This document shows, in pieces, positions 8,924 to 16,754 of a stretch of DNA of 64,000 nt. The position numbers and the translations under genes are program-made. The DNA is from an uncultured Acidimicrobiales bacterium (GTDB lineage: Bacteria > Actinomycetota > Acidimicrobiia > Acidimicrobiales > CATQHL01). Each line of letters starts with the position of its first letter. The first letter of the stretch is position 1. The stretch is from contig OY282384.1 in assembly GCA_958295925.1 (NCBI GenBank), forward strand, positions 437,572-501,571. The letters run 5' to 3'. The notes beneath the pieces are model-generated. The model did not search any database. It saw only the letters and a list, made by a program, of their open reading frames with translations, and was not told the DNA's origin.

Positions 8924-8996
8924 CCCCGCTCACGCGGGGATCAACGCAGCCCAGTAGCCCGACACCCCACCTAACCCCGGCAAACGGGGCTCCGCC
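8924..8996 (+). repeat. Hairpin array 1 (two units)
   Basis: Unit 1: CCCCGC (8924-8929), loop TCAC, GCGGGG (8934-8939), tail ATCAACG. Unit 2: CCCCG (8975-8979), CGGGG (8985-8989), tail CTCCGCC. The spacing is 51 bp. Unit 1 has the shape of a type I-E CRISPR repeat (GTTCCCCCGC..GCGGGGATCAAC). There is no T-tract after the stems, so they are not ordinary terminators. Confidence 0.75.
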
Positions 8997-9062
8997 AACG
9001 GAATGGGAAAATCAGGGCCAACCCCCCAAGCGGCACAGCATTACCGAGGAGAATACTCCCCC

Positions 9063-9991
9063 ATGCCCGTTTCCTGACCACCACCAGCATCTCCGCCGAG
9101 CTGGAGCAGACCATAAAATCGGCCCAGGACGACCTGCTGCTGATCAGCCCCTACGTCAAGCTGAATCGGCAATTGCAGGAGTACCTGAAGGACCGGGACC
9201 GGGAACAAGCCAACAAGGCCAAGCCGCTGAAGCTGCGCATCTGCCACGGCAAGACCAACATGCCGGCAGAAGAGTCAGCCTTCATCAATCAGTTGCAGAC
9301 CAGCCAGCTCTACTACTACAAAGAACTGCACAGCAAACTGTACCTGAACGAAGACAGAGCCATACTCACGTCAATGAACCTCCACGAGTTCAGCCAGAAC
9401 CAGAATAGAGAAGCCGGACTCTTAGTCCTGAAGGACGAGGAGGAACAGCTCTACGAGGAGATAAGGAAAGAGGCCTTCTCCATCTTCCTGGCCGCCAGCC
9501 AGATTGCCAAGCCTGGGACGGAGACCGGACAAGCCACCCAAGGCAGCAACGATAGTGCCAGGGCCACAGCCACCACCCAGGGCAGCTGCATCCGCTGCCG
9601 CAAGGCCCTGCCCTACGACCTGAAGAAACCCTATTGCCGGGAATGCATCAGGAAGCGCAAGCGAGACCCCCGACCCTTCGAGCAGTACTGCCACCAGTGC
9701 GGGACACCGGAGCCAAGCACTCTGGAGCAGCCCCGCTGCCCCCAGTGCCGCACAGTAGCAGAGATACCAACCAACACAGCAACGGTCACCGCCCATTCCT
9801 TCTGCATCCGCTGCGCCGGCGCCCTGCCCCGCAATCCCAGGAAGCCCTACTGCACCAATTGCTGGCGGGAATGGAACGCGGCCGGCGAGGACCGAAGGCA
9901 GGTGGAACGCGCCTGCCACGTCTGCGCCAGGAGCTACCCGGCCAGCATGAACCAACCGATATGCCAGCAGTGCCAGCTAATCCTGCTGTAG
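9063..9991 (+). CDS. PLD-family protein with C-terminal zinc ribbons; frameshift at codon 3
   Basis: The body of the protein is clear: FLTTTSISAELEQ.., LLLISPYVKLNRQLQEYL, HSKLYLNEDRAILTSMNLH (HKD-type motif). Two pairs of Cys modules follow (CIRCRKALPYDLKKPYCREC.., YCHQCG..CPQC, CIRCAG..YCTNC, CHVCA..CQQC), i.e. the PLD plus double zinc-ribbon architecture seen in bacterial phospholipase-D-like proteins. The only sensible start, ATG 9063 with GAGGAG upstream, is out of frame. ATG CCC GTT must shift by -1 to continue as TTC CTG ACC, giving MPVFLTT, which aligns exactly with MPQFLTT of the paralog at 6832. The shift could be a real one-base deletion, slippage at GTTTCC, or an error. Confidence 0.68.
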
Positions 9992-10590
9992 CCAGGAATC
10001 ACCCGCCGGCCAGCGCAGGAATCATCCCTAGCTCTGGAGAGCTACCAGAGGCAAGCTAACCCCGAAACGCCGGGGCTAGACCGGCGATCGACCAAGCAGG
10101 GAAAATGAACCCGAAGCACTCGGGCTCCGCCCGCCATCTACCCAGTTGATTACGAAAGGCCGAACCCTGGAAGAACTGGGCTCCACCAGCGGAGATACTG
10201 GCTGCTGTCGGAGACCATAATCCCTACAAAAGGGAGTACACCGCCCGCGCAGACCGGGATGAGCCAGGCTCCACCAGAATCCCTCTAGGTAAGGGAGTCA
10301 ACCAGTCGGGAATCTACCTAGCGAGCTATAGCCAAGTCGCCCACTCCCACGAAAAGGGACTCCCCAGCCCGAACACGGAGAGATCTGCCGACCACGGCAA
10401 AATCCCGGCCACCAGGGAATCAGCCCGCCGTTTGCACGGAGATGCACGACGAACAGTCCCAACCAGCTGGGAATGCACCGCCCGACTGGGCCGGGGTTCC
10501 AGCCCGAATCCCCCACGAACCAGAGGGGAATCCACCACCCGCCAGGACCGGGATCGACCTGAACAATCCCGCAAGACGGGAATCACCCAA
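9981..10590 (+). repeat. Hairpin array 2 (about 12 units)
   Basis: This fills the gap between 9991 and 10648, with no gene seen. Clear units, left/right stem and tail: TCCTG/CAGGA ATCACCC (9981, overlapping the end of the PLD gene); CTCTGG/CCAGAG (10033); CCCCG/CGGGG (10060); CCCGA/TCGGG CTCCGCC (10110); CCC/GGG CTCCACC (10165); TCCCT/AGGGA GTACACC (10221); TCCCT/AGGGA GTCAACC (10280); TCCC/GGGA CTCCCCA (10345); TCCC/GGGA ATCAGCC (10403); TCCCA/TGGGA ATGCACC (10457); TCCCC/GGGGA ATCCACC (10510); TCCCG/CGGGA ATCACCC (10567). Start-to-start distance is mostly 50-63 bp. Stems vary but stay paired, and the tail orientation is constant. Confidence 0.8.
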
Positions 10591-10647
10591 TATACTAAGA
10601 GCAAAGACACAAGTCGCCCCACAGCCCAACACTGGAGAAAGCCACCC

Positions 10648-11091
10648 ATGCCGCCTGAAGAGACAATCCAGTTCCAACAAGAAGCCAGCATCCCCCAAGG
10701 GCCGGTACACCCCTTCTGGCACTACCTCCTATGGGCCAGCGGCATCGCCGGCCTCGGCTGCCTGGTCTCCGCCATCGGCATCCAAGTTTTCAACGTAGTC
10801 CGGCTGAGCTACCTCATGGCCTTCGTGGCCGACTTCACCGAGCCCAGCGGCCCGGAGACCTGGCTGGGCTTCATCCTGATGCTTGCCGGCTTCGGCATGA
10901 TCCCAATAGCGGCATGGGCCGTCCACCAATGCGGCGGCAACCCCATCCCCGACGACGTCCGCGGCGAGAACGGCGGCATCGACCGGAAGAAGCTGAAAAG
11001 CAAGCTCTACCGCACGGTAGGCCATTTCTCAATCTTCATGCTGATCTGCGCCATCGCCCTCCATATCATCCTCAGGATAGGAGACAGGTAG
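10648..11091 (+). CDS. Small membrane protein, three predicted TM segments
   Basis: The 147-aa product has a start at ATG 10648, just after hairpin array 2 (GGAGAAAGCCACCC upstream). Hydrophobic segments lie at about residues 24-50 (YLLWASGIAGLGCLVSAIGI), 72-95 (LGFILMLAGFGMIPIAAWAV) and 125-143 (FSIFMLICAIALHIIL). A hydrophilic loop (DDVRGENGGIDRKKLKSK) lies between the last two. No family is recognised. It opens a run of five small membrane or hydrophilic genes up to 12640, all closely spaced and probably co-transcribed. Confidence 0.7.
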   Translation: MPPEETIQFQQEASIPQGPVHPFWHYLLWASGIAGLGCLVSAIGIQVFNVVRLSYLMAFVADFTEPSGPETWLGFILMLAGFGMIPIAAWAVHQCGGNPIPDDVRGENGGIDRKKLKSKLYRTVGHFSIFMLICAIALHIILRIGDR

Positions 11092-11098
11092 GACCGCG

Positions 11099-11398
11099 AT
11101 GGGGCTGAAGCCAACCACACCAACGCAGTGGATGTACCTGATCATCGCAGCCATCCACTGGACGGTCATCCTGAGCGCATTAGCCTGCGCCACCTACGGC
11201 TTCTACCAAGCCTGGGAAATCCTCTGGACCGAAAGCGACGAGACCCCATCCTGGACCTGGATCCTATGGGGCGCCGGCTTGATGCTGGCCAGCTGGGCGC
11301 TGATGCCGGTCAGCTTACTCGCCCACTGCAGGCTATACCAAGAAGAAGCAGCAGCAACCAAGCGGGACCCCATCAACAAACGGAGAGAAGACAACTGA
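11099..11398 (+). CDS. Small membrane protein, two predicted TM segments
   Basis: The 99-aa product begins 7 bp after the preceding stop. Hydrophobic stretches are at about 12-35 (YLIIAAIHWTVILSALACAT) and 52-78 (WILWGAGLMLASWALMPVSL), followed by a charged C-terminal tail (KRDPINKRREDN). The two-TM layout resembles the C-terminal half of the preceding protein. No function is recognisable. The next gene starts two bases after its stop. Confidence 0.65.
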   Translation: MGLKPTTPTQWMYLIIAAIHWTVILSALACATYGFYQAWEILWTESDETPSWTWILWGAGLMLASWALMPVSLLAHCRLYQEEAAATKRDPINKRREDN

Positions 11399-11400
11399 CC

Positions 11401-11823
11401 ATGCCGCCTGCCAGAAAGTACAAGACCTACGAGGGCATACACGGAACGATGGAAATGAACGTAGGCTTCTGGCTCATGATATTGGCCGCCACCATCGGCG
11501 TAGGCTGCTCCGTCACCTTCCTGGGCGGGATCATGGGCTGCATAATCCTCCCGGAGGACGCGCTAGGCGTAGTGTGCATGAGGCGAGGCGCGCCGCCGGC
11601 CTGGGGCCTACCGCTGGTCATCGGACTGCAGGTAACGCCCTGGCTGATGATACCGGTCGTCCTCGCCGGCGGAGCCGAAGCAGCCAACATGACGGTCACC
11701 GAGTGGCTCCACGCAATGAACGAAGAGCAAAGGAAGAAGCAGTGCCCCACCTGCGGCCAACCAACAACCGATAGGTGCCCTACCTGCGGCCAGCCAAAAG
11801 GTGCCACCAGGAGCACGACCTGA
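11401..11823 (+). CDS. Membrane protein with C-terminal Cys-pair (zinc-ribbon-like) tail, copy 1
   Basis: The 140-aa product starts at ATG 11401. It begins KYKTYEGIHGTMEMNVGFW, then has two hydrophobic segments (about 24-50 and 70-92). It ends in CPTCGQPTTDRCPTCGQPK, a tandem CPxCG pair that would bind one zinc. The next gene is a clear paralog with the same layout (KYKTYESEGGTVEMNLGF ... CSTCGQ..CPACGQ). The cytoplasmic-style zinc ribbon on a two-TM anchor suggests a membrane adaptor; this is inference only. Confidence 0.7.
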   Translation: MPPARKYKTYEGIHGTMEMNVGFWLMILAATIGVGCSVTFLGGIMGCIILPEDALGVVCMRRGAPPAWGLPLVIGLQVTPWLMIPVVLAGGAEAANMTVTEWLHAMNEEQRKKQCPTCGQPTTDRCPTCGQPKGATRSTT

Positions 11824-11856
11824 CCACCGGTCGTGGGGAGAACTGAGAGGCAAACC

Positions 11857-12303
11857 ATGCCCCATGAAAGGAAGTACAAAACCTATGAGAGCGAAGGCGG
11901 AACCGTGGAGATGAACCTCGGCTTTTATACCGCGCTCGCGGCGTGGGCAATCGCCATCGGCATCCCGATATTCCTGCTAAGCACGATCGTGATCAGCGCA
12001 GCAATCTGCGCAGTACCGCCCGAATGGGCACAGGACGGATTATGCAACAAGGAAGCGCCGACGCCACCCTGGGCCTGGCCGCTGCTGATCGTCCTGGTGA
12101 CTACAATGTTCCTAATGATACCGGTCGCCATCGCCGGCGAGGCGAAAGCCTACCATAAGACCTTCTGGGTAATAGTCATGGAGATCCTCGAGGCGAATTG
12201 CAAAGAGAGTCAGCCGAAGAAGTGTTCCACCTGCGGGCAATCCATAATGGAGAGATGCCCGGCCTGCGGCCAAACCGTGCGCAACACGAAAGCGACAAGA
12301 TGA
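11857..12303 (+). CDS. Membrane protein with C-terminal Cys-pair tail, copy 2
   Basis: The 148-aa paralog of the preceding gene. ATG 11857 is preferred over an upstream in-frame GTG because the alignment with the paralog begins here (MPHERKYKTYE versus MPPARKYKTYE) and GAGAGG lies upstream. It has two TM segments (about 24-48 and 68-90), then KKCSTCGQSIMERCPACGQT. Both copies keep the Cys motif and the KYKTYE start while the TM segments diverge, which indicates an older duplication under selection. Confidence 0.7.
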   Translation: MPHERKYKTYESEGGTVEMNLGFYTALAAWAIAIGIPIFLLSTIVISAAICAVPPEWAQDGLCNKEAPTPPWAWPLLIVLVTTMFLMIPVAIAGEAKAYHKTFWVIVMEILEANCKESQPKKCSTCGQSIMERCPACGQTVRNTKATR

Positions 12304-12328
12304 CGGCCAGCCAAGAGGAGAACCGACC

Positions 12329-12640
12329 ATGACCGACCGCCAGCTGAAACTAACCATCCTGGCCGCCACCTGGCTGGGGCCCCAGGTCCCAACACTACTC
12401 ATTGGAGTCCCCGCCGTCTACTACGACCGGATAAGCCTGGGCGGAATGCTGGTAGGCGCCGCCTTCATGCTGGCCATCAGCGGCGGAGCTCACCTGATGC
12501 TTGCCTGGATGCAGAGGAACGACGAAAACGAAGCGAAGTTGACCGAAGCCTACCAAACCTGGCGGCCACCCATCCGCAAGCAAGAGTTGCCCGACACCAA
12601 GCGACGAACCGCCCGAGAGCGGCGGAAGAGAAACCGTTAG
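12329..12640 (+). CDS. Small two-TM protein with basic tail
   Basis: The 103-aa product starts at ATG 12329 behind AAGAGGAG. Hydrophobic segments lie at about 8-30 (TILAATWLGPQVPTLLIGVP) and 36-58. A long charged tail ends RRTARERRKRNR. Positive charge on the C-terminus predicts it stays in the cytoplasm. No family is recognised; it is the last member of the small membrane cluster. Confidence 0.65.
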   Translation: MTDRQLKLTILAATWLGPQVPTLLIGVPAVYYDRISLGGMLVGAAFMLAISGGAHLMLAWMQRNDENEAKLTEAYQTWRPPIRKQELPDTKRRTARERRKRNR

Positions 12641-12700
12641 CCCAGGACCGAAAGAGGCCCCACCGACCCAACCCAATCACTATTGGAGCAAGCGAATCCC

Positions 12701-13726
12701 ATGAAGAAGCTACAACCCCGCAAGATGACCATTCTACTGGCCACCGCGCTATTCCTACTGGCCCTCACCCTGGCCGCCTGCGGCGACGAGGTGCCCATGC
12801 CCACCGAGACCCCCACCAGCATGGTGGACGTCTTAGACGCAGCCAGCCCAGCCGACCAGGACAGCGACAACGCGACGACCACCGTCAGCGCCATGGCAGA
12901 GGCCACCCCCGCGCCGACGACCACCACCGCGGCAACCCCGACGCCGAGCGCCACGCCAGTGCCGGCAGCGGCCACGCTCTCCGTAACCGGCAACCCCTTC
13001 GCCACATTAGAGGAGAAGGCGAAGCCTGAGCCGGAGACAGACCAGACGGCCTACGCCAGCGCTGCAACACTCACCGCCCTGAACGAGCGAATAGAAAGCC
13101 TACGGCAGGACTTCGTCGCCCAGAACGCCGAGAACGAGCAAGCGTACGCCGAGTGGCGCCAGATGGCCAGGGAATGGACCGCCGAGTTGCTGAACTGGAA
13201 GAACCTGGAGGAAGGCTCAGCCGGTAAGCCGGCAAGCAATCCGGAGAATGACCCGGAAGTCATAGCGCTGCGAGAAGAACTGGCCAACCAGGCACACGAA
13301 CTGGAAAGGCAGAACCGGGAGGGCGACCTGGCACTGCTCAAGGCCGAAACCGAATTGAGCCGAGCGATCAACGACGTCTACAACCAGGCCCAAGCCCAGG
13401 TAGCACGAATGCTGGAAGCCGCCCTGGCTAAGGAAAGAGCGGAGCTGGCGGAAGCCACCAAGAACCTGGAAGCCAGGGAGGACGAACTCCAGCGACGGAT
13501 CGGATTCTTCAACAGCTTCCAATCAGCCCACCTGCCCAGCTGCCAGAGGTCAATCAAGAGGGCAATCGAGGACCTAGAGCGGCTGGAGAGGCAAACCATT
13601 GACATCCCTCGGACGACGGACGAAGCCAGGCAAAAGAAGTTCCTGCTCATCACCGGCCGCGTCGGAACCGACTGCCAGGCCGCCGCGGACGCCAGGACGC
13701 CCCAGCCCTTCACACCCCAGCGGTAG
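12701..13726 (+). CDS. Lipoprotein with Thr/Pro linker and coiled coil
   Basis: The 341-aa product starts at ATG 12701 (an in-frame TTG 18 bp upstream is less likely). The signal peptide KKLQPRKMTILLATALFLL ends in the lipobox LAAC, so Cys about residue 27 would be lipidated. A Thr/Pro/Ala-rich linker (TPAPTTTTAATPTPSATPVP) follows to about residue 95, typical of Chloroflexota surface proteins. After that comes a long heptad-rich region (about 115-300). The same layout, lipid anchor plus coiled coil, recurs in the minus-strand genes at 33033 and 33963. It likely faces the cell exterior. Confidence 0.78.
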   Translation: MKKLQPRKMTILLATALFLLALTLAACGDEVPMPTETPTSMVDVLDAASPADQDSDNATTTVSAMAEATPAPTTTTAATPTPSATPVPAAATLSVTGNPFATLEEKAKPEPETDQTAYASAATLTALNERIESLRQDFVAQNAENEQAYAEWRQMAREWTAELLNWKNLEEGSAGKPASNPENDPEVIALREELANQAHELERQNREGDLALLKAETELSRAINDVYNQAQAQVARMLEAALAKERAELAEATKNLEAREDELQRRIGFFNSFQSAHLPSCQRSIKRAIEDLERLERQTIDIPRTTDEARQKKFLLITGRVGTDCQAAADARTPQPFTPQR

Positions 13727-13791
13727 GGAAAATCGAAACCTGATAGGATAAAGGCAAAGCCCCAACTCACCAAGAGAAGAAGGCCCCGCCG

Positions 13792-14130
13792 ATGTCCTAT
13801 CACCAGTCCAACCCCTACCTGGAACCCGCCAAGGAAGAACCGGACGCCCCGCCGCCCCCGCCCAAGGGGCAGCTGGTCAGAGAAGCCCTGATCGGCTTCT
13901 CCCGGTTCTGGGAAGGCTGCTTCCTCTTCATGGCCGCCCTGGCCGGCTTCCCCGCCCGCGCGCTCAGCAAGAACCTCACCGACGAGGAAGAACGCAACAT
14001 CGAACCGTTGAAAGACTACCTCAAGGCCTGGCGGAAAGCCCGGAGCGAGGCGAAAGCCGCCGAAGAGGAACGCCGGTACAACCAGCGGATCGCCGAGCGT
14101 TCCAAAGAGCCGCCGGACGCCATAGAATAG
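13792..14130 (+). CDS. Small protein with Pro-rich N-terminus and one hydrophobic helix
   Basis: The 112-aa product has AGAAGAAGG upstream of ATG 13792. Features are PDAPPPPPKG, a moderately hydrophobic segment (FWEGCFLFMAALAGFPARAL, about residues 40-60) and a charged helical C-terminus rich in Arg/Glu/Ala. It may be a peripheral or single-span membrane protein. No family is recognised. Confidence 0.6.
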   Translation: MSYHQSNPYLEPAKEEPDAPPPPPKGQLVREALIGFSRFWEGCFLFMAALAGFPARALSKNLTDEEERNIEPLKDYLKAWRKARSEAKAAEEERRYNQRIAERSKEPPDAIE

Positions 14131-14206
14131 AACGGCACTGACCAACCGGCAGCGACGGACCAACCAAGCCAGCCCCACCAACAGCCGCAGGAGTAAGAGA
14201 CGCCCC

Positions 14207-14680
14207 ATGAGCGTAGCGATGAACGAAGACGGAATGAGCAGCCGATACCAGAAGTACAACTTCCTGGTCTCCATGACCCCCCAGGAGTACGAAGCCCACC
14301 GCAAGTACGGCGTCAGCGTCAGGGCCGACTTCGAGCTAGTAGCATTGGACGAGACCACCAACACCCTGCACCAGGGCTGGGACGCCAAGAGCCTGGGCGA
14401 CGAAATCAACGAGTATCACCGGAGCCAGGGCTGGCCGTATAGAATACATCCCGACCCCGAGACTTGGGACGTACCCCTGATGAACCAGTTCCTGAGAATG
14501 TGCGCCGACCAGTACAAGTGGGCCGAGAACGGCAAGGTCTTCGACAGCTGGATGCTGGCCGGGACCGGCAGCTGGCCCCACAAGATGGCCCGAGTCTACC
14601 CCCTGGTTCCCTGGACCATCGCCGAGGAAGACGAAAGCCAGGAAGAGAAGACGGCGCCAACCGCTACCGCCAGCGCCTAA
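14207..14680 (+). CDS. Small soluble protein, paralog pair member A
   Basis: The 157-aa product starts at ATG 14207 with CAGGAG upstream; an internal ATG (14219 or so) is possible. The core YNFLVSMTPQEYEA...TLHQGWDAKSLGDEIN...ETWDVPLMNQFLRMCADQ...VFDSWM...YPLVPW aligns along its whole length with the next gene (YTFLVTMTPEQYDQ...AVHQGCNLYSLLEEVN...ENWDLATVSQFLQFCAAE...VLDTWY...YPLIPW). No family is recognised. The conserved Trp, His-Gln-Gly and Cys are candidates for functional residues. Confidence 0.65.
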   Translation: MSVAMNEDGMSSRYQKYNFLVSMTPQEYEAHRKYGVSVRADFELVALDETTNTLHQGWDAKSLGDEINEYHRSQGWPYRIHPDPETWDVPLMNQFLRMCADQYKWAENGKVFDSWMLAGTGSWPHKMARVYPLVPWTIAEEDESQEEKTAPTATASA

Positions 14681-14754
14681 ACCGTAGAACGGCAACCCAG
14701 CAGCCAAGCCCCACACGCCAAACCGCCCAATCGCGCAGAAGGAGAACCCCCGCC

Positions 14755-15180
14755 ATGCCCGACCGGAATTACACCTTCCTAGTCACCATGACCCCCGAAC
14801 AATACGACCAAGTCCTCCCGGCCATGCAACAGGCCAAAGTCCGCCTGGACGCCGCCAAGCTGGCCGAGCCGGAAATCAACACCAACGCCGTCCATCAAGG
14901 CTGCAACCTGTACAGCCTACTGGAAGAAGTGAATACCAGCGGCCACCCGCCCCAGCCCAACCGGGACGCGATCCAAGACGGCGACGAAGCGCCCCAGCCG
15001 TTGATTCAAACCGACACCGAGAACTGGGACCTGGCGACCGTGAGCCAGTTCCTCCAGTTCTGCGCCGCGGAATTGATCTGGTCGACCGAGTCGACGGTAT
15101 TGGACACCTGGTACCAGGACGAAGGAGAGTTCCTCAACACCAAGGAGGAATATCCACTGATACCCTGGGCCGAGGACTAG
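14755..15180 (+). CDS. Small soluble protein, paralog pair member B
   Basis: The 141-aa product starts at ATG 14755 behind AGAAGGAG. It is a paralog of the preceding gene, with shared blocks (FLVTMTPEQY, HQG, ENWDLATVSQFL, EYPLIPW). Nine bases separate its stop from the lysyl-tRNA synthetase start, so the two are probably translated from one message. Confidence 0.65.
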   Translation: MPDRNYTFLVTMTPEQYDQVLPAMQQAKVRLDAAKLAEPEINTNAVHQGCNLYSLLEEVNTSGHPPQPNRDAIQDGDEAPQPLIQTDTENWDLATVSQFLQFCAAELIWSTESTVLDTWYQDEGEFLNTKEEYPLIPWAED

Positions 15181-15188
15181 GCCGGAAC

Positions 15189-16754
15189 ATGCCCGAAAGA
15201 GAAAACGAACTACTGGCCAACCGCCAGAACAAGCTGACCCGCCTGCGGGAAAAGGGCATCGACCCCTACCCACCGCGCTTCCAGCGCAGCAGCGACAACG
15301 CCGCCGCCATCGCCGCCTTCGAGGCAGCAGAGACGGAACAACCGTCAGAACCGCGACCGGAAGAGACGCCGGCAGACCCGCCCCGCCACTCCCTGGCCGG
15401 ACGCATCACCGCCCTGCGGGTCATGGGCAAAGCCACCTTCCTGGACCTCCGGGACGGCTCCGGCACGGTTCAAGCCATGCTGCGCGCCAACCAGCTGGGC
15501 GAAGGCTATGACCTCATCAAAGACTTGGACCTGGGCGACTTCCTCGGCGTCACCGGCCCCATGCTGCGAACCCGCACCGGCCAGGTTTCCATCAACACGG
15601 AGACGGTGGCAGTACTAGCGAAGAACACGCGCCCCCTGCCGGAGAAGTGGCACGGGCTACGGGACATGGAAACCCGCTACCGCCAGCGTTACCTGGACCT
15701 GATCGCCGACCCAGAGATAATGACTACGTTCTTCCAGCGTAGCAAGGTCATCAGCGAGATCCGCCGCTTTCTGGACGACCGAGGCTTCCTGGAAGTGGAC
15801 ACGCCCATCCTGGTACCGGTGGCCGGCGGCGCCCACGCCCGGCCGTTCCAGACCCACCACAATGCGCTTAACCAAGAGTTATACTTGCGCATCGCGACGG
15901 AGTTATACCTGAAAAGGCTGATCGTCGGCGGCTTCGACAAGGTCTACGAACTGGGCCGGGTCTTCCGCAACGAGGGCATCGACCAGGACCACAACCCGGA
16001 GTTCACCCTGCTGGAAGCCTACCAGGCCTACGGCGACTACACCGAGATGATGGAACTGACCGAGACGATGATTTCCAGCATAGCCATGAGAGTCCGCGGG
16101 ACGATGCAAATCCCCCACGGCGAGGCGGTCATCGACTTCACCCCGCCCTGGCCCCGGCTGCAGCTGAAGAAAGAGCTGTACCGCCACAGCGGCATCGACC
16201 TGGATGCCTACCTGGAGGACCAAGCCGGCCTGAAGCAGCTAGCGAAGAAAGCCGCCCAGCTGGGAGTGAAAACAGGCGCCAGCAAAGAGACAGCAATCAG
16301 CCGAGGCCGCCTCATCGAGAAGCTGGTCTCCACCTTCATCGAACCGAACCTGATACAGCCCACCTTCCTGCTGGACTACCCGGAGGTAATGTCGCCCCTG
16401 GCCAAGGCCAAGCCGGACCAGCCCGGCTACGTGGAACGCTTCGAGGCCTTCGCCGCCGGCATGGAGATCGCCAACGCCTACACCGAGTTGAACGACCCGG
16501 CCATACAGCGAGCACGTTTCGAAGAACAAGAACAAATCCGCCAGCTCTACCGGGACGAAGAAGTGGACCGCCTGGACGAGGACTTCCTGACCGCCCTGGA
16601 ATACGGCATGCCGCCCACCGGCGGCCTGGGAATGGGAATCGACCGCCTGGTCATGCTGCTGACCAGCCGGCAGAGCATCCGCGACGTACTGCTGTTCCCC
16701 CAGCTGAGAAGCAAGACACGGGCAAGCGACAAGCCCCAGGAGACAGCAGAATGA
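15189..16754 (+). CDS. lysS: Lysyl-tRNA synthetase, class II
   Basis: The 521-aa product is close to the usual 490-520. It charges tRNA-Lys with lysine using ATP in the cytoplasm. The N-terminal OB-fold anticodon-binding domain is about 65-165 (LAGRITALRVMGKATFLDL..). Class II motif 2 is ELGRVFRNEGIDQDHNPEFT (about 257-276). Motif 3 is GMGIDRLVMLLTSRQSIRDV (about 475-495). It also has the MSPLAK and NAYTELNDP signatures. It lies between uncharacterised small genes, not beside usual chromosomal partners, and overlaps the next gene by ATGA. In this accessory setting it may be a second, element-borne copy; the host copy cannot be seen. Confidence 0.95.
   Translation: MPERENELLANRQNKLTRLREKGIDPYPPRFQRSSDNAAAIAAFEAAETEQPSEPRPEETPADPPRHSLAGRITALRVMGKATFLDLRDGSGTVQAMLRANQLGEGYDLIKDLDLGDFLGVTGPMLRTRTGQVSINTETVAVLAKNTRPLPEKWHGLRDMETRYRQRYLDLIADPEIMTTFFQRSKVISEIRRFLDDRGFLEVDTPILVPVAGGAHARPFQTHHNALNQELYLRIATELYLKRLIVGGFDKVYELGRVFRNEGIDQDHNPEFTLLEAYQAYGDYTEMMELTETMISSIAMRVRGTMQIPHGEAVIDFTPPWPRLQLKKELYRHSGIDLDAYLEDQAGLKQLAKKAAQLGVKTGASKETAISRGRLIEKLVSTFIEPNLIQPTFLLDYPEVMSPLAKAKPDQPGYVERFEAFAAGMEIANAYTELNDPAIQRARFEEQEQIRQLYRDEEVDRLDEDFLTALEYGMPPTGGLGMGIDRLVMLLTSRQSIRDVLLFPQLRSKTRASDKPQETAE

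Noticed and set aside
8924-10590. Ordinary CRISPR array
   Set aside because: Repeats are not identical in sequence, spacing ranges from about 40 to 70 bp, and no cas genes are present in the window.
10432-10647. Open frames across hairpin array 2 as N-terminal extensions of the membrane gene
   Set aside because: The frame runs through hairpin units, has no ribosome site, and ATG 10648 gives a standard membrane protein start.
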